Below, piece after piece: positions 1-6,343 of a stretch of 14,529 nucleotides of DNA. The DNA comes from an uncultured Rhizobiaceae group bacterium. Lineage in GTDB: Bacteria; Pseudomonadota; Alphaproteobacteria; Rhizobiales; Rhizobiaceae. Below the pieces are notes generated by a model. The model was not told the origin of the DNA, made no database searches, and worked only from the letters and a program-made list of their open reading frames with translations. The position numbers were made by a program, and so were the translations under genes. Location of the stretch: positions 1 to 14,529 of the forward strand of contig CALFBU010000094.1 in NCBI GenBank assembly GCA_937951455.1. Direction: 5' to 3'. Every line of letters begins with the position of its first letter. Position 1 is the first letter of the stretch.

Positions 1-102
1 ACCCAAGGCCATCCCGTGCACTTGGCGGGAACGCTGAGCGCTGATTTCTGGCAAGGCTCAAGACGGGTTCAGTTAAGATTACTGGATGCGGCTGTTGTTT
101 AA
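1..102 (+). CDS. recJ: RecJ-like single-strand exonuclease, C-terminal end only
   Basis: The first frame is open from base 1 and ends at a TAA at 100-102, giving 33 residues of a C-terminus. It contains the string HPVHLAGTLSADFWQGSRRV followed by a short QLRLLDAA tail. This resembles the last beta strands of the OB-fold domain closing bacterial RecJ, the 5'-3' single-strand DNA exonuclease of recombination and mismatch repair, where a 'VHLAG-L--D-WQG---VQL-L-DAA' ending is usual. The gene is cut by the left window edge, so catalytic DHH motifs cannot be checked. It converges on the membrane protein gene at 134-733 with a 31-bp gap. The assignment rests on a short tail recognised from memory. 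Confidence 0.7.
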   Translation, partial: TQGHPVHLAGTLSADFWQGSRRVQLRLLDAAVV

Positions 103-127
103 ATTTATAGGTGCTGAGACCAAGTAT

Positions 128-146
128 GCGTTTTCAAACAAAACGC
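128..146. terminator. Inverted repeat, possible bidirectional terminator
   Basis: GCGTTTT (128-134) and AAAACGC (140-146) form a perfect 7-bp stem with a 5-nt CAAAC loop. It lies between the convergent recJ end (102) and the stop codon of the membrane protein gene (134-136), which it overlaps. No clear T-run follows on either strand, so terminator function is inferred mainly from the convergent position. Confidence 0.4.
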
Positions 147-733
147 CTGATAATTACCCACCCACCAATAATGAAGACCAAAGCACATAAAATTGTCTTT
201 GATAGTATTTCCATGGTGCCTTCAATAAGCAAGGCATGAACAACGCTGCCAATAATAATGACTGCTGCCAGTGCTGTATGACCCATACGCCAAGATCGTG
301 GTTTTAGCTTCAAGCGCTTTTTGTATACGGCCAGTATAGCAGTTACGAACACTGCCCACATGGCGATGACGCCCCAAATCGAAAAAGGCGTTGGCGAAGC
401 AAGCATGAGTGCATCGAGGACATCTGGCGGGCTTGTAATCCAAAGCCCAGCAACGTGTACGATGACCGCACAAACCAAGCCACCGCCTACCCAACGATGT
501 AAACGTCGCTCACTCATGGGCGATAAAGCGGGTAGATACCCACCGATTAAAAGCGGCTGAACAAACAATAAACAAAGCGCAATGATGCCCGCAAATCCGG
601 CAGTAACATAGACCGCATCGCGCCATTGAAGTTGCGGACTGAATGCGGCTGCGACTATCGGAAAAGTAAGTATTAGAAATAACGCGAACCAGATGGAAAC
701 GGTACGTGTCAGGCTTGCTTGTTTGTTATGCAT
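134..733 (-). CDS. Ferric-reductase-like six-helix membrane protein
   Basis: This 199-residue protein is nearly all hydrophobic helices, with about six segments near residues 12-30, 41-65, 83-101, 117-137, 153-171 and 178-197. Histidines H79 and H93 and histidines H152 and H166 are each 14 residues apart. This spacing is typical of the bis-heme ligands of the ferric reductase-like transmembrane domain (PF01794, as in NOX, FRE and MsrQ proteins), so a heme-b electron carrier across the membrane is inferred. There is no FAD/NADH domain, so electrons would need a separate donor or acceptor. The start codon is 4 bp after the stop of the upstream Tat-exported gene, with little Shine-Dalgarno signal, suggesting one transcript and translational coupling. 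The two products probably act together, the partner on the periplasmic side. The exact substrate is unknown. Confidence 0.7.
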   Translation of the reverse strand: MHNKQASLTRTVSIWFALFLILTFPIVAAAFSPQLQWRDAVYVTAGFAGIIALCLLFVQPLLIGGYLPALSPMSERRLHRWVGGGLVCAVIVHVAGLWITSPPDVLDALMLASPTPFSIWGVIAMWAVFVTAILAVYKKRLKLKPRSWRMGHTALAAVIIIGSVVHALLIEGTMEILSKTILCALVFIIGGWVIIRRFV

Positions 734-737
734 GTTT

Positions 738-1214
738 TTATGCTGGCTTTAAAACGAAGTCTGCGTGCAGTGTTGTATCACTTGCGCTTGGCATAACAGG
801 ACGCAGGAATACCGTTTCAAATTCATCGCTATCATAAGCCAGATGTGCATGGGGTTGACCAAAGGTCGGCACAATTTGCGGCATGTCCATGCGAAACTCG
901 CCGTTTGTGTCTGTAAGCGTTGCGCCATGGCTTTGTGGGTCACGTTCCTGACCTTCTGTCGTATGCGCCCAGATTTGAATGCGTTGACCCGCAAGCGGTT
1001 TGCCATCACCTGCACGGCGTACTGTGCCCGTCATTAAAAAACCGCCACCACCAATGCGTTCCATAATCGGTGCGCCTGGGCGATAATTATTAGAACCCCC
1101 ACGCATGCTTGGCGTTGGTGCAAGGCCTTGCGCGCGGGCAGGAACAATCAAACCGGTCACACTGGTCAGGCCAGCTGCAAGGAGAGTTCGTCGATTTATT
1201 GAAAGCTTTGTCAT
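738..1214 (-). CDS. Tat-exported intradiol-dioxygenase-fold protein
   Basis: The 158-residue product begins with a twin-arginine signal: NRR at residues 7-9, a hydrophobic stretch to about 25 and a likely cleavage after ARA (residue 28). The mature part has a beta-sandwich pattern typical of intradiol ring-cleavage dioxygenases: 'TGTVRRAGDGKPLAGQRIQI' near 62-81, 'TDTNGEFRM' near 101-109, and a PHAH motif (H122, H124) matching the His-x-His iron ligands of protocatechuate 3,4-dioxygenase. The two tyrosine ligands of that family are not at their usual positions; the only tyrosines in the mature part are Y44 and Y127. It is also shorter than catalytic members. It may bind a metal differently or have lost ring-cleavage activity. 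A good ribosome site (AAAGGGA, 6 nt spacing) supports the start. It is first gene of an operon with the ferric-reductase-like membrane protein. Confidence 0.6.
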   Translation of the reverse strand: MTKLSINRRTLLAAGLTSVTGLIVPARAQGLAPTPSMRGGSNNYRPGAPIMERIGGGGFLMTGTVRRAGDGKPLAGQRIQIWAHTTEGQERDPQSHGATLTDTNGEFRMDMPQIVPTFGQPHAHLAYDSDEFETVFLRPVMPSASDTTLHADFVLKPA

Positions 1215-1304
1215 GAGTGTTCCCTTTATTTGAATTTTATTGGCATGGGCTGATAGTAAGACTTTAGTGTTAGCTCGTGCATTTTCAAGATAAGGAAAAT
1301 ATTG

Positions 1305-2330
1305 TCACGATATTGTGGTTGACTTGTCGCCTTCCACAAATTGCTCTCGATAAGCCGTGGGCGGAGTTTTGATATGGCGTAAGAAAGCACGACGCATGCG
1401 TTCATCATCTTGAAAACCACTTTCTCTTGCAACACTCTTTATGCCAAGATTTGTTGTGATCAAAAGTTCACGCGCTTTATCAACACGCATTACCTCTATA
1501 GCCTTTGCTGGAGAAATACCCATGGTGGACATGTAAAGGCGAGAGAAATTTCTTGAACTCATGCCGCAGTGTTGAGCCATATCAGCGACTGAAAACCTTT
1601 TTTGAAGATTGTCTTTAACCCAATCATGCAAGTTAGAAAACTTGCCAGCAGTGTCACGTTCTTGTCTATCCAGTTCACGGCTAAATTGAGATTGGCCTCC
1701 AGAGCGTACCATAGGCGTAACTAGTGACCTTGCCATCGCAATTGCTGCAGGTTTCCCTAAATCTTCTTCAATGATTGCTAAAGCCATATCGATACCAGCT
1801 GTGATACCAGCAGAAGTCCAAACATGATCATCCTTGATGTAGATTGGATCAACTTCCACTTTAACTGCAGGGTTCTGCTTGGCTAGTTGGTCGCAATCTT
1901 CCCAATGCGTCACTGCGCGGCGTCCATCTAATAAGCCTGCAGCAGCAATAACAAGTGCACCATTACATACCGAACATACACGGGCAGACTGTTCAGCTAA
2001 TTGTTTCACTTGTTTTATAAAAGGCAGGTCTAGCGCTGCTTCATTTGCACCATCGCCACCGACAAATACAAGCGTGTGGATAGGTTTGTTAAGCCACTTC
2101 GTAAGTGGGGCCGAATCAATCGATAAAATTGTATTGGTCCTAATGCTTCCAGCCGCTTTGGACACAATATTGGTGCGATAGTAATTTTTTGATTCGGGCG
2201 TTTTGCGCGCATGGGTGAAAACCTGAAGAGGACCAACAAGGTCGAGCAATACAATATTTGGATAGACCACAAAGACGACATCGTTTGGCTTGGGTTTTGA
2301 AATAGATGATTTGGCATGAATAGAGGTCAT
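1305..2330 (-). CDS. GlxA-family regulator (DJ-1/PfpI domain plus AraC HTH)
   Basis: The 341-residue protein has a DJ-1/PfpI domain (about 16-200) followed by an AraC-type DNA-binding domain (about 235-332). The first part shows 'FVVYPNIVLLDLVGPLQVF', 'FVGGDGA' and the nucleophile-elbow region 'VCSVCNGALVIAAAGLLDGR' with C122 and the AVTHW box (H142). The second shows two helix-turn-helix units, the latter including 'GIKSVARESGFQDDERMRRAF' near 297-316. GlxA-family members are transcription regulators whose amidase-like domain is thought to sense a small ligand; enzymatic activity is usually doubtful. The gene diverges over 64 bp from a DUF1272 gene and a DJ-1 enzyme-like gene, so it most likely controls that pair and itself. 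There is little Shine-Dalgarno signal before the ATG, but no alternative start nearby keeps the whole domain. Confidence 0.87.
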   Translation of the reverse strand: MTSIHAKSSISKPKPNDVVFVVYPNIVLLDLVGPLQVFTHARKTPESKNYYRTNIVSKAAGSIRTNTILSIDSAPLTKWLNKPIHTLVFVGGDGANEAALDLPFIKQVKQLAEQSARVCSVCNGALVIAAAGLLDGRRAVTHWEDCDQLAKQNPAVKVEVDPIYIKDDHVWTSAGITAGIDMALAIIEEDLGKPAAIAMARSLVTPMVRSGGQSQFSRELDRQERDTAGKFSNLHDWVKDNLQKRFSVADMAQHCGMSSRNFSRLYMSTMGISPAKAIEVMRVDKARELLITTNLGIKSVARESGFQDDERMRRAFLRHIKTPPTAYREQFVEGDKSTTIS

Positions 2331-2339
2331 ATTGTCATT

Positions 2340-2366
2340 TATGCCATATATCTTTCATGTAGCATA
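2340..2366. promoter_or_regulatory. Imperfect dyad in the shared glxA-like/DUF1272 promoter gap
   Basis: TATGC (2340-2344) and GCATA (2362-2366) are inverted across a 17-bp AT-rich spacer within the 64-bp divergent gap. It is a plausible site for the neighbouring AraC-type regulator. The arms are short, so chance occurrence is possible. Confidence 0.3.
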
Positions 2367-2394
2367 GGCTTGTTTAAGTATGAAAGGATGCGAA

Positions 2395-2667
2395 ATGCTT
2401 ATACTCAAACCAAATTGCGAGTGTTGTGATAAAGACCTGCCACCTAATGCAAGAGACGCTAGAATCTGTTCATTTGAATGCACCTTCTGCGCTGAATGCT
2501 CAGAAAGCCATTTTAATAACATCTGTCCCAATTGCGGTGGCGAACAAGTGCGTAGGCCAATTCGGTCAGCCAACGACTTGGAAAAAAGCCCTGCGTCAAC
2601 GATACGATTCATTAAAAACCACGGTTTTTGCAAGCCTACCCTAAGTTACAAAGGGGAATCATCATGA
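2395..2667 (+). CDS. DUF1272 cysteine-rich (putative zinc-binding) protein
   Basis: The 90-residue product matches the DUF1272 family: 'LKPNCECCDKDLPPNARDAR' then ICSFECTFC and ICPNCGG, ending in a variable tail. Nine cysteines (C8, C10, C11, C25, C29, C32, C35, C44, C47) are arranged as CxCC, CxxxCxxCxxC and CxxC pairs, indicating one or two zinc sites. The family has no established biochemical function. An in-frame ATG exists 15 bases upstream at 2380, but AAAGGA at 2383-2388 sits 6 nt before the ATG at 2395, and family members start at this methionine, so 2395 is chosen. The stop TGA overlaps the ATG of the next gene (ATGA at 2664-2667), indicating translational coupling with the DJ-1-like protein. 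The tail after about residue 75 looks longer than in the members I recall. Confidence 0.85.
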   Translation: MLILKPNCECCDKDLPPNARDARICSFECTFCAECSESHFNNICPNCGGEQVRRPIRSANDLEKSPASTIRFIKNHGFCKPTLSYKGESS

Positions 2668-3272
2668 GAACATTAGCAGCTTTTGTTTTTCCAGGCTTTG
2701 AAACGCTCGACTATTTTGGCCCAATAGAAATGCTGGGAGGTCTTAGTGAAGAAATTGAAGTTGTCACCGTTGCAAAAGCAAGTGAGCCTGTTCCAAGCGT
2801 TCATGGGCAAAAAATTGTTATAGATAAACAATTATCTGACAAGGATGATTATGACCTTATGCTTATTCCAGGTGGTGATTCAGCTTTAGTAGAATGTGTT
2901 GATGATGAGACCCTTGAATGGATAAGTAGGGCATCAGCAAACGCAGAGAGGGTTATGGCCGTTTGTACAGGGACTGTGATTTTAGGTATGAGTGGTGTTT
3001 TAGATGGGCGAAAAGCAACTACTAACAAAATGGACTTTACCAGCACAGTCCATCTTGCTCCAAATGTTGAGTGGGTAAAAGAAGCAAGATGGGTGGAAGA
3101 TGGCAAGTTTTTTACATCGTCTGGTGTTTCGGCAGGAATGGATATGGCGTTAGCAGTTCTTGCAGATTTGTTTGGCAACAATGTTGCTGAAGAGATGGCA
3201 ATCGGTTGTGAATACGACTGGCATAAAGAACCTCATTGGGATCCGTTCGCAAAACTTGCTGGTTTAGTCTAG
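2664..3272 (+). CDS. DJ-1/PfpI family protein, isonitrile-hydratase-like
   Basis: The 202-residue protein is a single DJ-1/PfpI domain. It shows 'FVFPGFETLDYFGPIEML' at the N-terminus with D16, 'LMLIPGGDSA' near 65-74 and the nucleophile elbow 'MAVCTGTVILGMSGVLDGR' with C101. In Pseudomonas isonitrile hydratase (InhA) the catalytic pair is, to my knowledge, Asp17 and Cys101, so the core is conserved. The following 'ATTHW' box of InhA and GlxA proteins is replaced by 'ATTNKMDF', so the substrate may differ. An upstream in-frame start at 2628 is possible, but AAGGGG (2651-2656) lies 7 nt before the ATG at 2664 and the family starts there. The gene overlaps DUF1272 by four bases and faces the GlxA-type regulator across DUF1272. 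It could alternatively be a chaperone or deglycase-like DJ-1 member. Confidence 0.82.
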   Translation: MRTLAAFVFPGFETLDYFGPIEMLGGLSEEIEVVTVAKASEPVPSVHGQKIVIDKQLSDKDDYDLMLIPGGDSALVECVDDETLEWISRASANAERVMAVCTGTVILGMSGVLDGRKATTNKMDFTSTVHLAPNVEWVKEARWVEDGKFFTSSGVSAGMDMALAVLADLFGNNVAEEMAIGCEYDWHKEPHWDPFAKLAGLV

Positions 3273-3282
3273 GCGCTTATTT

Positions 3283-4824
3283 TTATTCGGCAGCTTCAAC
3301 TTTCCTAACCGCATCAGGATACTCAGCCTTGCCCGGCGCTGTGCCTTCAGGCCACGGGTATAACTCACTCAGTAAAATTGTTCGGCCATCGTTTTGCACC
3401 ATACGGACGTGATAGCGGCGTAGGCCTCTTGGTTCCAGCACACCGCAAGAGTTTGCGATGGTATCAACTTCCTGCACCAGGTTGTTGATGTAGCTTGCAA
3501 CACGTTGGCCTTTTTCCTTCGGCACAATACCACGTTGGAAACGCGCATCATGGGTCGTGATCCCAGTAGGGCAGGTGTTCTTGTTGCATTTCATGGCTTG
3601 TATGCAACCAAGCGCAAACATGGCACCGCGCGCCGTCACCACGAAATCAGCGCCCGCACACATTGCCCAGGCAACATCAGCCGGCGTAATAAACTTGCCA
3701 GATGAAATAATACGAATGCGATCTCTCAAACCATGCTTTGCTAGGACGTCGGCCACAAGCGGCAGCGCCTCACGTACAAGGAGACCGACATTATCCATCA
3801 AAGGCATGGGCGATGCGCCTGTGCCACCATCGCCTGAATCAATCGTGATGAAATCTGGCGCAGACTCAATGCCTCGCTTGTGAATTTCTTCGCACAAGCT
3901 ATCCATCCATTCTGGCGAGCCAATCACGGTTTTAAAGCCGACCGGCTTACCGGAGACCTCACGGATATGATTGATCATATCAAGAAGTTCAGCATTTGAA
4001 TTGATTTCAGGGTGGCGATTGGGCGATATGGAGGATGTACCTTCTTCAATGCCTCTTATCTCTGCAATCTCAGCATTGACCTTCGCCGCGGGCAGAATGC
4101 CGCCTTTACCTGGCTTTGCACCTTGCGCGAGTTTTAACTCAAACATTTTAACTTGCGGTTTAAGCGCCACTTCTCTGAGTTTGTCGTCGCTTAATCCGCC
4201 TTCTTTATTGCGAACACCATATTTTGCGGTACCGATTTGAAAGACGATATCGCAATTGCCGGAAAGATGATGAGGAGACAGGCCACCTTCGCCCGTATTA
4301 AGCCAGCAGTTTGCACGCTTCGCCCCTTTGGATAGCGCCTTGATGGCAGGGCGAGAAAGTGCGCCATAACTCATGCCTGATATGTTCACAAACGAAGTTG
4401 CTTCATAAGGTTCGCGTGCGTGTGGCCCTATCACCATGGTTGGAATTTCGATGTCCTCTTCTTCCAAATAAGGGTAGGGACAATTGACAAAGATAGGCGT
4501 ACCTGTGGGCGTCAGATTTTTGGTAGACCCGAAAGCGACTGTGTTTTTCTTGCCCTTGGAAGCACGCACAACCCATTCACGTTCCGCTCGGTTAAAAGGC
4601 ATTTCCTCGCGATCCATGGCGAAGAAGTATTGGCGAAAGAATTCACCCAGAGACGAAAAAAGATGACGAAAACGCCCAACCAAAGGATAATTACGTCTGA
4701 CGGGGTCTTTGGTCTGAACTACATCGATCACAAACGCACAGACTGCCCATAAGGCAAACAATCCAATCACAAGCACAAAGCTGGTTGCAAGAAAGGAGAG
4801 GGCTTGCGAGACGTAATCAATCAT
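3283..4824 (-). CDS. Membrane-anchored FMN glutamate-synthase-like protein
   Basis: The 513-residue protein starts with one transmembrane helix (about 10-36) and then carries the FMN-binding glutamate synthase domain (PF01645). Recognisable parts are 'ISGMSYGALSRPAIKALSKG' (149-168), 'NTGEGG' (176-181), a KPGKGG segment (237-242), 'ITIDSGDGGTGASP' (326-339), 'ISSGKF' and the cluster motif C407-x5-C413-x4-C418 for a [3Fe-4S] centre, followed by PTGITT. It lacks the glutamine amidotransferase domain and the NADPH-binding small subunit, as in many stand-alone bacterial homologues whose reaction is unsettled; true glutamate synthase activity should not be assumed. It probably sits on the inner membrane facing the cytoplasm. 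It converges on the DJ-1-like gene with only 10 bp between stops. Upstream is a 179-bp divergent gap containing a clear dyad. Confidence 0.87.
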   Translation of the reverse strand: MIDYVSQALSFLATSFVLVIGLFALWAVCAFVIDVVQTKDPVRRNYPLVGRFRHLFSSLGEFFRQYFFAMDREEMPFNRAEREWVVRASKGKKNTVAFGSTKNLTPTGTPIFVNCPYPYLEEEDIEIPTMVIGPHAREPYEATSFVNISGMSYGALSRPAIKALSKGAKRANCWLNTGEGGLSPHHLSGNCDIVFQIGTAKYGVRNKEGGLSDDKLREVALKPQVKMFELKLAQGAKPGKGGILPAAKVNAEIAEIRGIEEGTSSISPNRHPEINSNAELLDMINHIREVSGKPVGFKTVIGSPEWMDSLCEEIHKRGIESAPDFITIDSGDGGTGASPMPLMDNVGLLVREALPLVADVLAKHGLRDRIRIISSGKFITPADVAWAMCAGADFVVTARGAMFALGCIQAMKCNKNTCPTGITTHDARFQRGIVPKEKGQRVASYINNLVQEVDTIANSCGVLEPRGLRRYHVRMVQNDGRTILLSELYPWPEGTAPGKAEYPDAVRKVEAAE

Positions 4825-4919
4825 TTGTAAATACCTGAAAATTTAGAAATCACTCATAAACATATACCAAGTTTTTAATCACATGAAATCAATTTGAATT
4901 TTAGTTTCAGTTTTCGTTC

Positions 4920-4937
4920 ATGTGCGCAATGGCACAT
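4920..4937. promoter_or_regulatory. ATGTGC-N6-GCACAT inverted repeat, candidate operator
   Basis: ATGTGC (4920-4925) and GCACAT (4932-4937) make a perfect 6-bp dyad with a 6-bp spacer. It lies in the divergent gap, 96 bp upstream of the glutamate-synthase-like start and 67 bp upstream of the small membrane protein start, so a factor bound here could act on either. The arm sequence resembles a helix-turn-helix operator, but I cannot name the regulator. Confidence 0.4.
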
Positions 4938-5003
4938 TCCCATAAGTGAAAATCAGTTAGCCTGAAGATAGAAGCCAACGATTTTTACATTAGGGAGTAA
5001 AAC

Positions 5004-5195
5004 ATGAAAACCGAATTGATCGTCTTTGGAATCATAGCAGTAGTTGCCTCTGCATTTTTAAATGCAGATAGCACAAGACATACTCAACCCAAGCTTGCGG
5101 AAACAAAACTGCGCATTGAAAAAGCAGCAGATATTTATGCTCAGTCTCAGCAAGTCAAAAAAGTTGCCACAATCAAAAAGCCTAATGAAGGCTAG
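5004..5195 (+). CDS. Small hypothetical protein with N-terminal membrane segment
   Basis: The 63-residue product has a hydrophobic stretch at residues 5-20 (LIVFGIIAVVASAFLN) and a charged, lysine- and glutamine-rich remainder that looks helical. It could be a single-pass membrane protein or an exported peptide; no lipobox cysteine is present. I do not recognise a family. Evidence for a real gene is a good ribosome site (GGGAG at 4993-4997, 6 nt before ATG) and a position filling the space up to the next gene, whose stop lies 3 bp beyond on the opposite strand. It diverges from the glutamate-synthase-like gene across a gap with a dyad. No enzymatic residues are evident. Confidence 0.6.
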   Translation: MKTELIVFGIIAVVASAFLNADSTRHTQPKLAETKLRIEKAADIYAQSQQVKKVATIKKPNEG

Positions 5196-5198
5196 ACT

Positions 5199-6041
5199 TT
5201 ACTTATCCATTTTCACTTTTTGCTTCTGGTGACCAAGACCGGAAATATGAAGCTCCATCGTGTCTCCGACCTTCAGGAACTTTGGCTTCGGCTTGATACC
5301 AGCGCCTACACCAGGCGGCGTACCTGTAGAGATGACATCACCAGGTTGAAGCGTGAACATTTGTGACAAGTGAGAAATAATTTCTGCAACAGTGAAAATC
5401 ATCAAGGACGTATTGCCCGTTTGCATGCGCTTGCCATTCAGATCCAGTGAGAGATCCAGATTTTGCGGGTCCTTAATCTCATCCTTTGTAACAAGCCAAG
5501 GGCCGATGGGGCCAAACGTGTCGCATGATTTACCCTTTGTCCATTGGCCTGTGAGTTTCTTTTGGAAGGTGCGTTCTGAAACATCATTGCAAATGGTATA
5601 ACCCGCCACATATTTTAGAGCGTCTTTTTCGCTGACATATTTAGCCTTTCGACCGATCACGACCCCCAGTTCAACTTCCCAGTCGGTTGTCTTTGACTTG
5701 CGCGGTATCGAAACTGTGTCATTCGCTCCAATAATCGCTGAATTGGCTTTCATGAAGAGGAGAGGGTGCTCAGGAATGGAGGCGCCTGTTTCTGCTGCGT
5801 GGTCTGAATAGTTAAGACCGATACACATGAACTTTCCGATGTCACCAACTGGTGGTCCAAACCGCTGCTTGCCACTTACCAATTTCAGTTTTTTTTCGTC
5901 CAGTTTTTTAAGCTTGGAAATCTGTGAAAGACTTGCCGAGGTAATATCATCAATGTGCTTTGAAAGGTCACGTAGCTTGCCATCGCTATCGATCATACCC
6001 GGTTTTTCAGAGCCTACTTTACCATATCGTACCAATTTCAT
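5199..6041 (-). CDS. Fumarylacetoacetate hydrolase (FAH) family protein
   Basis: The 280-residue protein has the usual FAH-family length and motifs: 'FMCIGLNYSDHAAETG' (71-86, H81), 'DWEVELGVVIGRKAKYV' (120-136), 'AGYTICNDVSER' (146-157), 'KSCDTFGPIGPWLVT' (171-185) and 'PGDVISTGTPPGVG' (233-246). E122, E124 and D153 are the expected divalent-metal ligands and H81 fits the catalytic base. The family hydrolyses or decarboxylates acylpyruvate-like 2-oxo acids. Relatives are annotated as ureidoglycolate lyase, 2,4-diketo-3-deoxy-sugar-acid hydrolase or HpcE-type isomerase, and sequence alone does not choose among them. AGAAGG lies 8 nt before the ATG. The gene stands alone: tRNA-Glu is upstream in the same direction and a small gene converges at its end with 3 bp between. 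Confidence 0.88.
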   Translation of the reverse strand: MKLVRYGKVGSEKPGMIDSDGKLRDLSKHIDDITSASLSQISKLKKLDEKKLKLVSGKQRFGPPVGDIGKFMCIGLNYSDHAAETGASIPEHPLLFMKANSAIIGANDTVSIPRKSKTTDWEVELGVVIGRKAKYVSEKDALKYVAGYTICNDVSERTFQKKLTGQWTKGKSCDTFGPIGPWLVTKDEIKDPQNLDLSLDLNGKRMQTGNTSLMIFTVAEIISHLSQMFTLQPGDVISTGTPPGVGAGIKPKPKFLKVGDTMELHISGLGHQKQKVKMDK

Positions 6042-6086
6042 GAGATTTGCCTTCTGCTAAACGAATTTAGAAAACACAAGAAACAT

Positions 6087-6110
6087 AACATCGTGACAAG
6101 TCAAGATGTT
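6087..6110. promoter_or_regulatory. AACATC/GATGTT dyad upstream of the FAH gene
   Basis: AACATC (6087-6092) and GATGTT (6105-6110) are inverted across 12 bp, 46 bp before the FAH gene start and 39 bp after the 3' end of tRNA-Glu on the same strand. It could be an operator for the FAH gene or a weak tRNA transcript terminator; no T-run supports the latter. Confidence 0.25.
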
Positions 6111-6148
6111 GATTGGTTTGAATACGTTTTATGGAGGATAAATAACAC

Positions 6149-6223
6149 TGGTACTCCCTAGGGGAATCGAACCCCTCTTTCCAGGTTGAAAACCTGGCGT
6201 CCTAACCGATAGACGAAGGGAGC
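6149..6223 (-). tRNA. tRNA-Glu (anticodon TTC)
   Basis: Read on the minus strand, the 75-base cloverleaf starts GCTCCCTTCGTC and ends with a GTACCA tail, so CCA is encoded. Acceptor arm GCTCCCT pairs with AGGGAGT (with a G-T first pair). The anticodon stem CCAGG/CCTGG encloses the loop TTTTCAA, giving anticodon TTC. The T arm GGGGTTCGATTCCCC is complete. A strong promoter lies just upstream. Confidence 0.96.
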
Positions 6224-6237
6224 ATCAGTGTGAGCGT

Positions 6238-6266
6238 TGTATAGAAGCGAAATTGAAAAGCTTCAA
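6238..6266 (-). promoter_or_regulatory. Sigma-70-type promoter of tRNA-Glu
   Basis: On the minus strand TTGAAG (6261-6266) and TATACA (6238-6243) are separated by exactly 17 bp, and the tRNA 5' end follows 14 bp after the -10 box. This is close to the housekeeping sigma consensus. Confidence 0.7.
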
Positions 6267-6343
6267 GCGGTATTTTAAGTTTTTTGCAAAAATTTTAAAA
6301 TTATTTTGTCACAGGTAAAAAGCGCATGTTTTACGAGACTAAA

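Noticed and set aside
1297..1317. Direct repeat of ATATTGT with 11-bp period
   Set aside because: It straddles the stop codon of the GlxA-type gene and is AT-rich; most likely coincidence of coding sequence.
1226..1435. 69-residue minus-strand frame overlapping the end of the GlxA-type gene
   Set aside because: It overlaps the regulator in another frame, lacks a family signature and is explained as a shadow frame.
3283..4824. N-methylglutamate synthase subunit linked to methylamine use
   Set aside because: The protein is the stand-alone, membrane-anchored FMN type, without the partner subunits of that pathway nearby, and is about 7 kb from the mttB-like gene.
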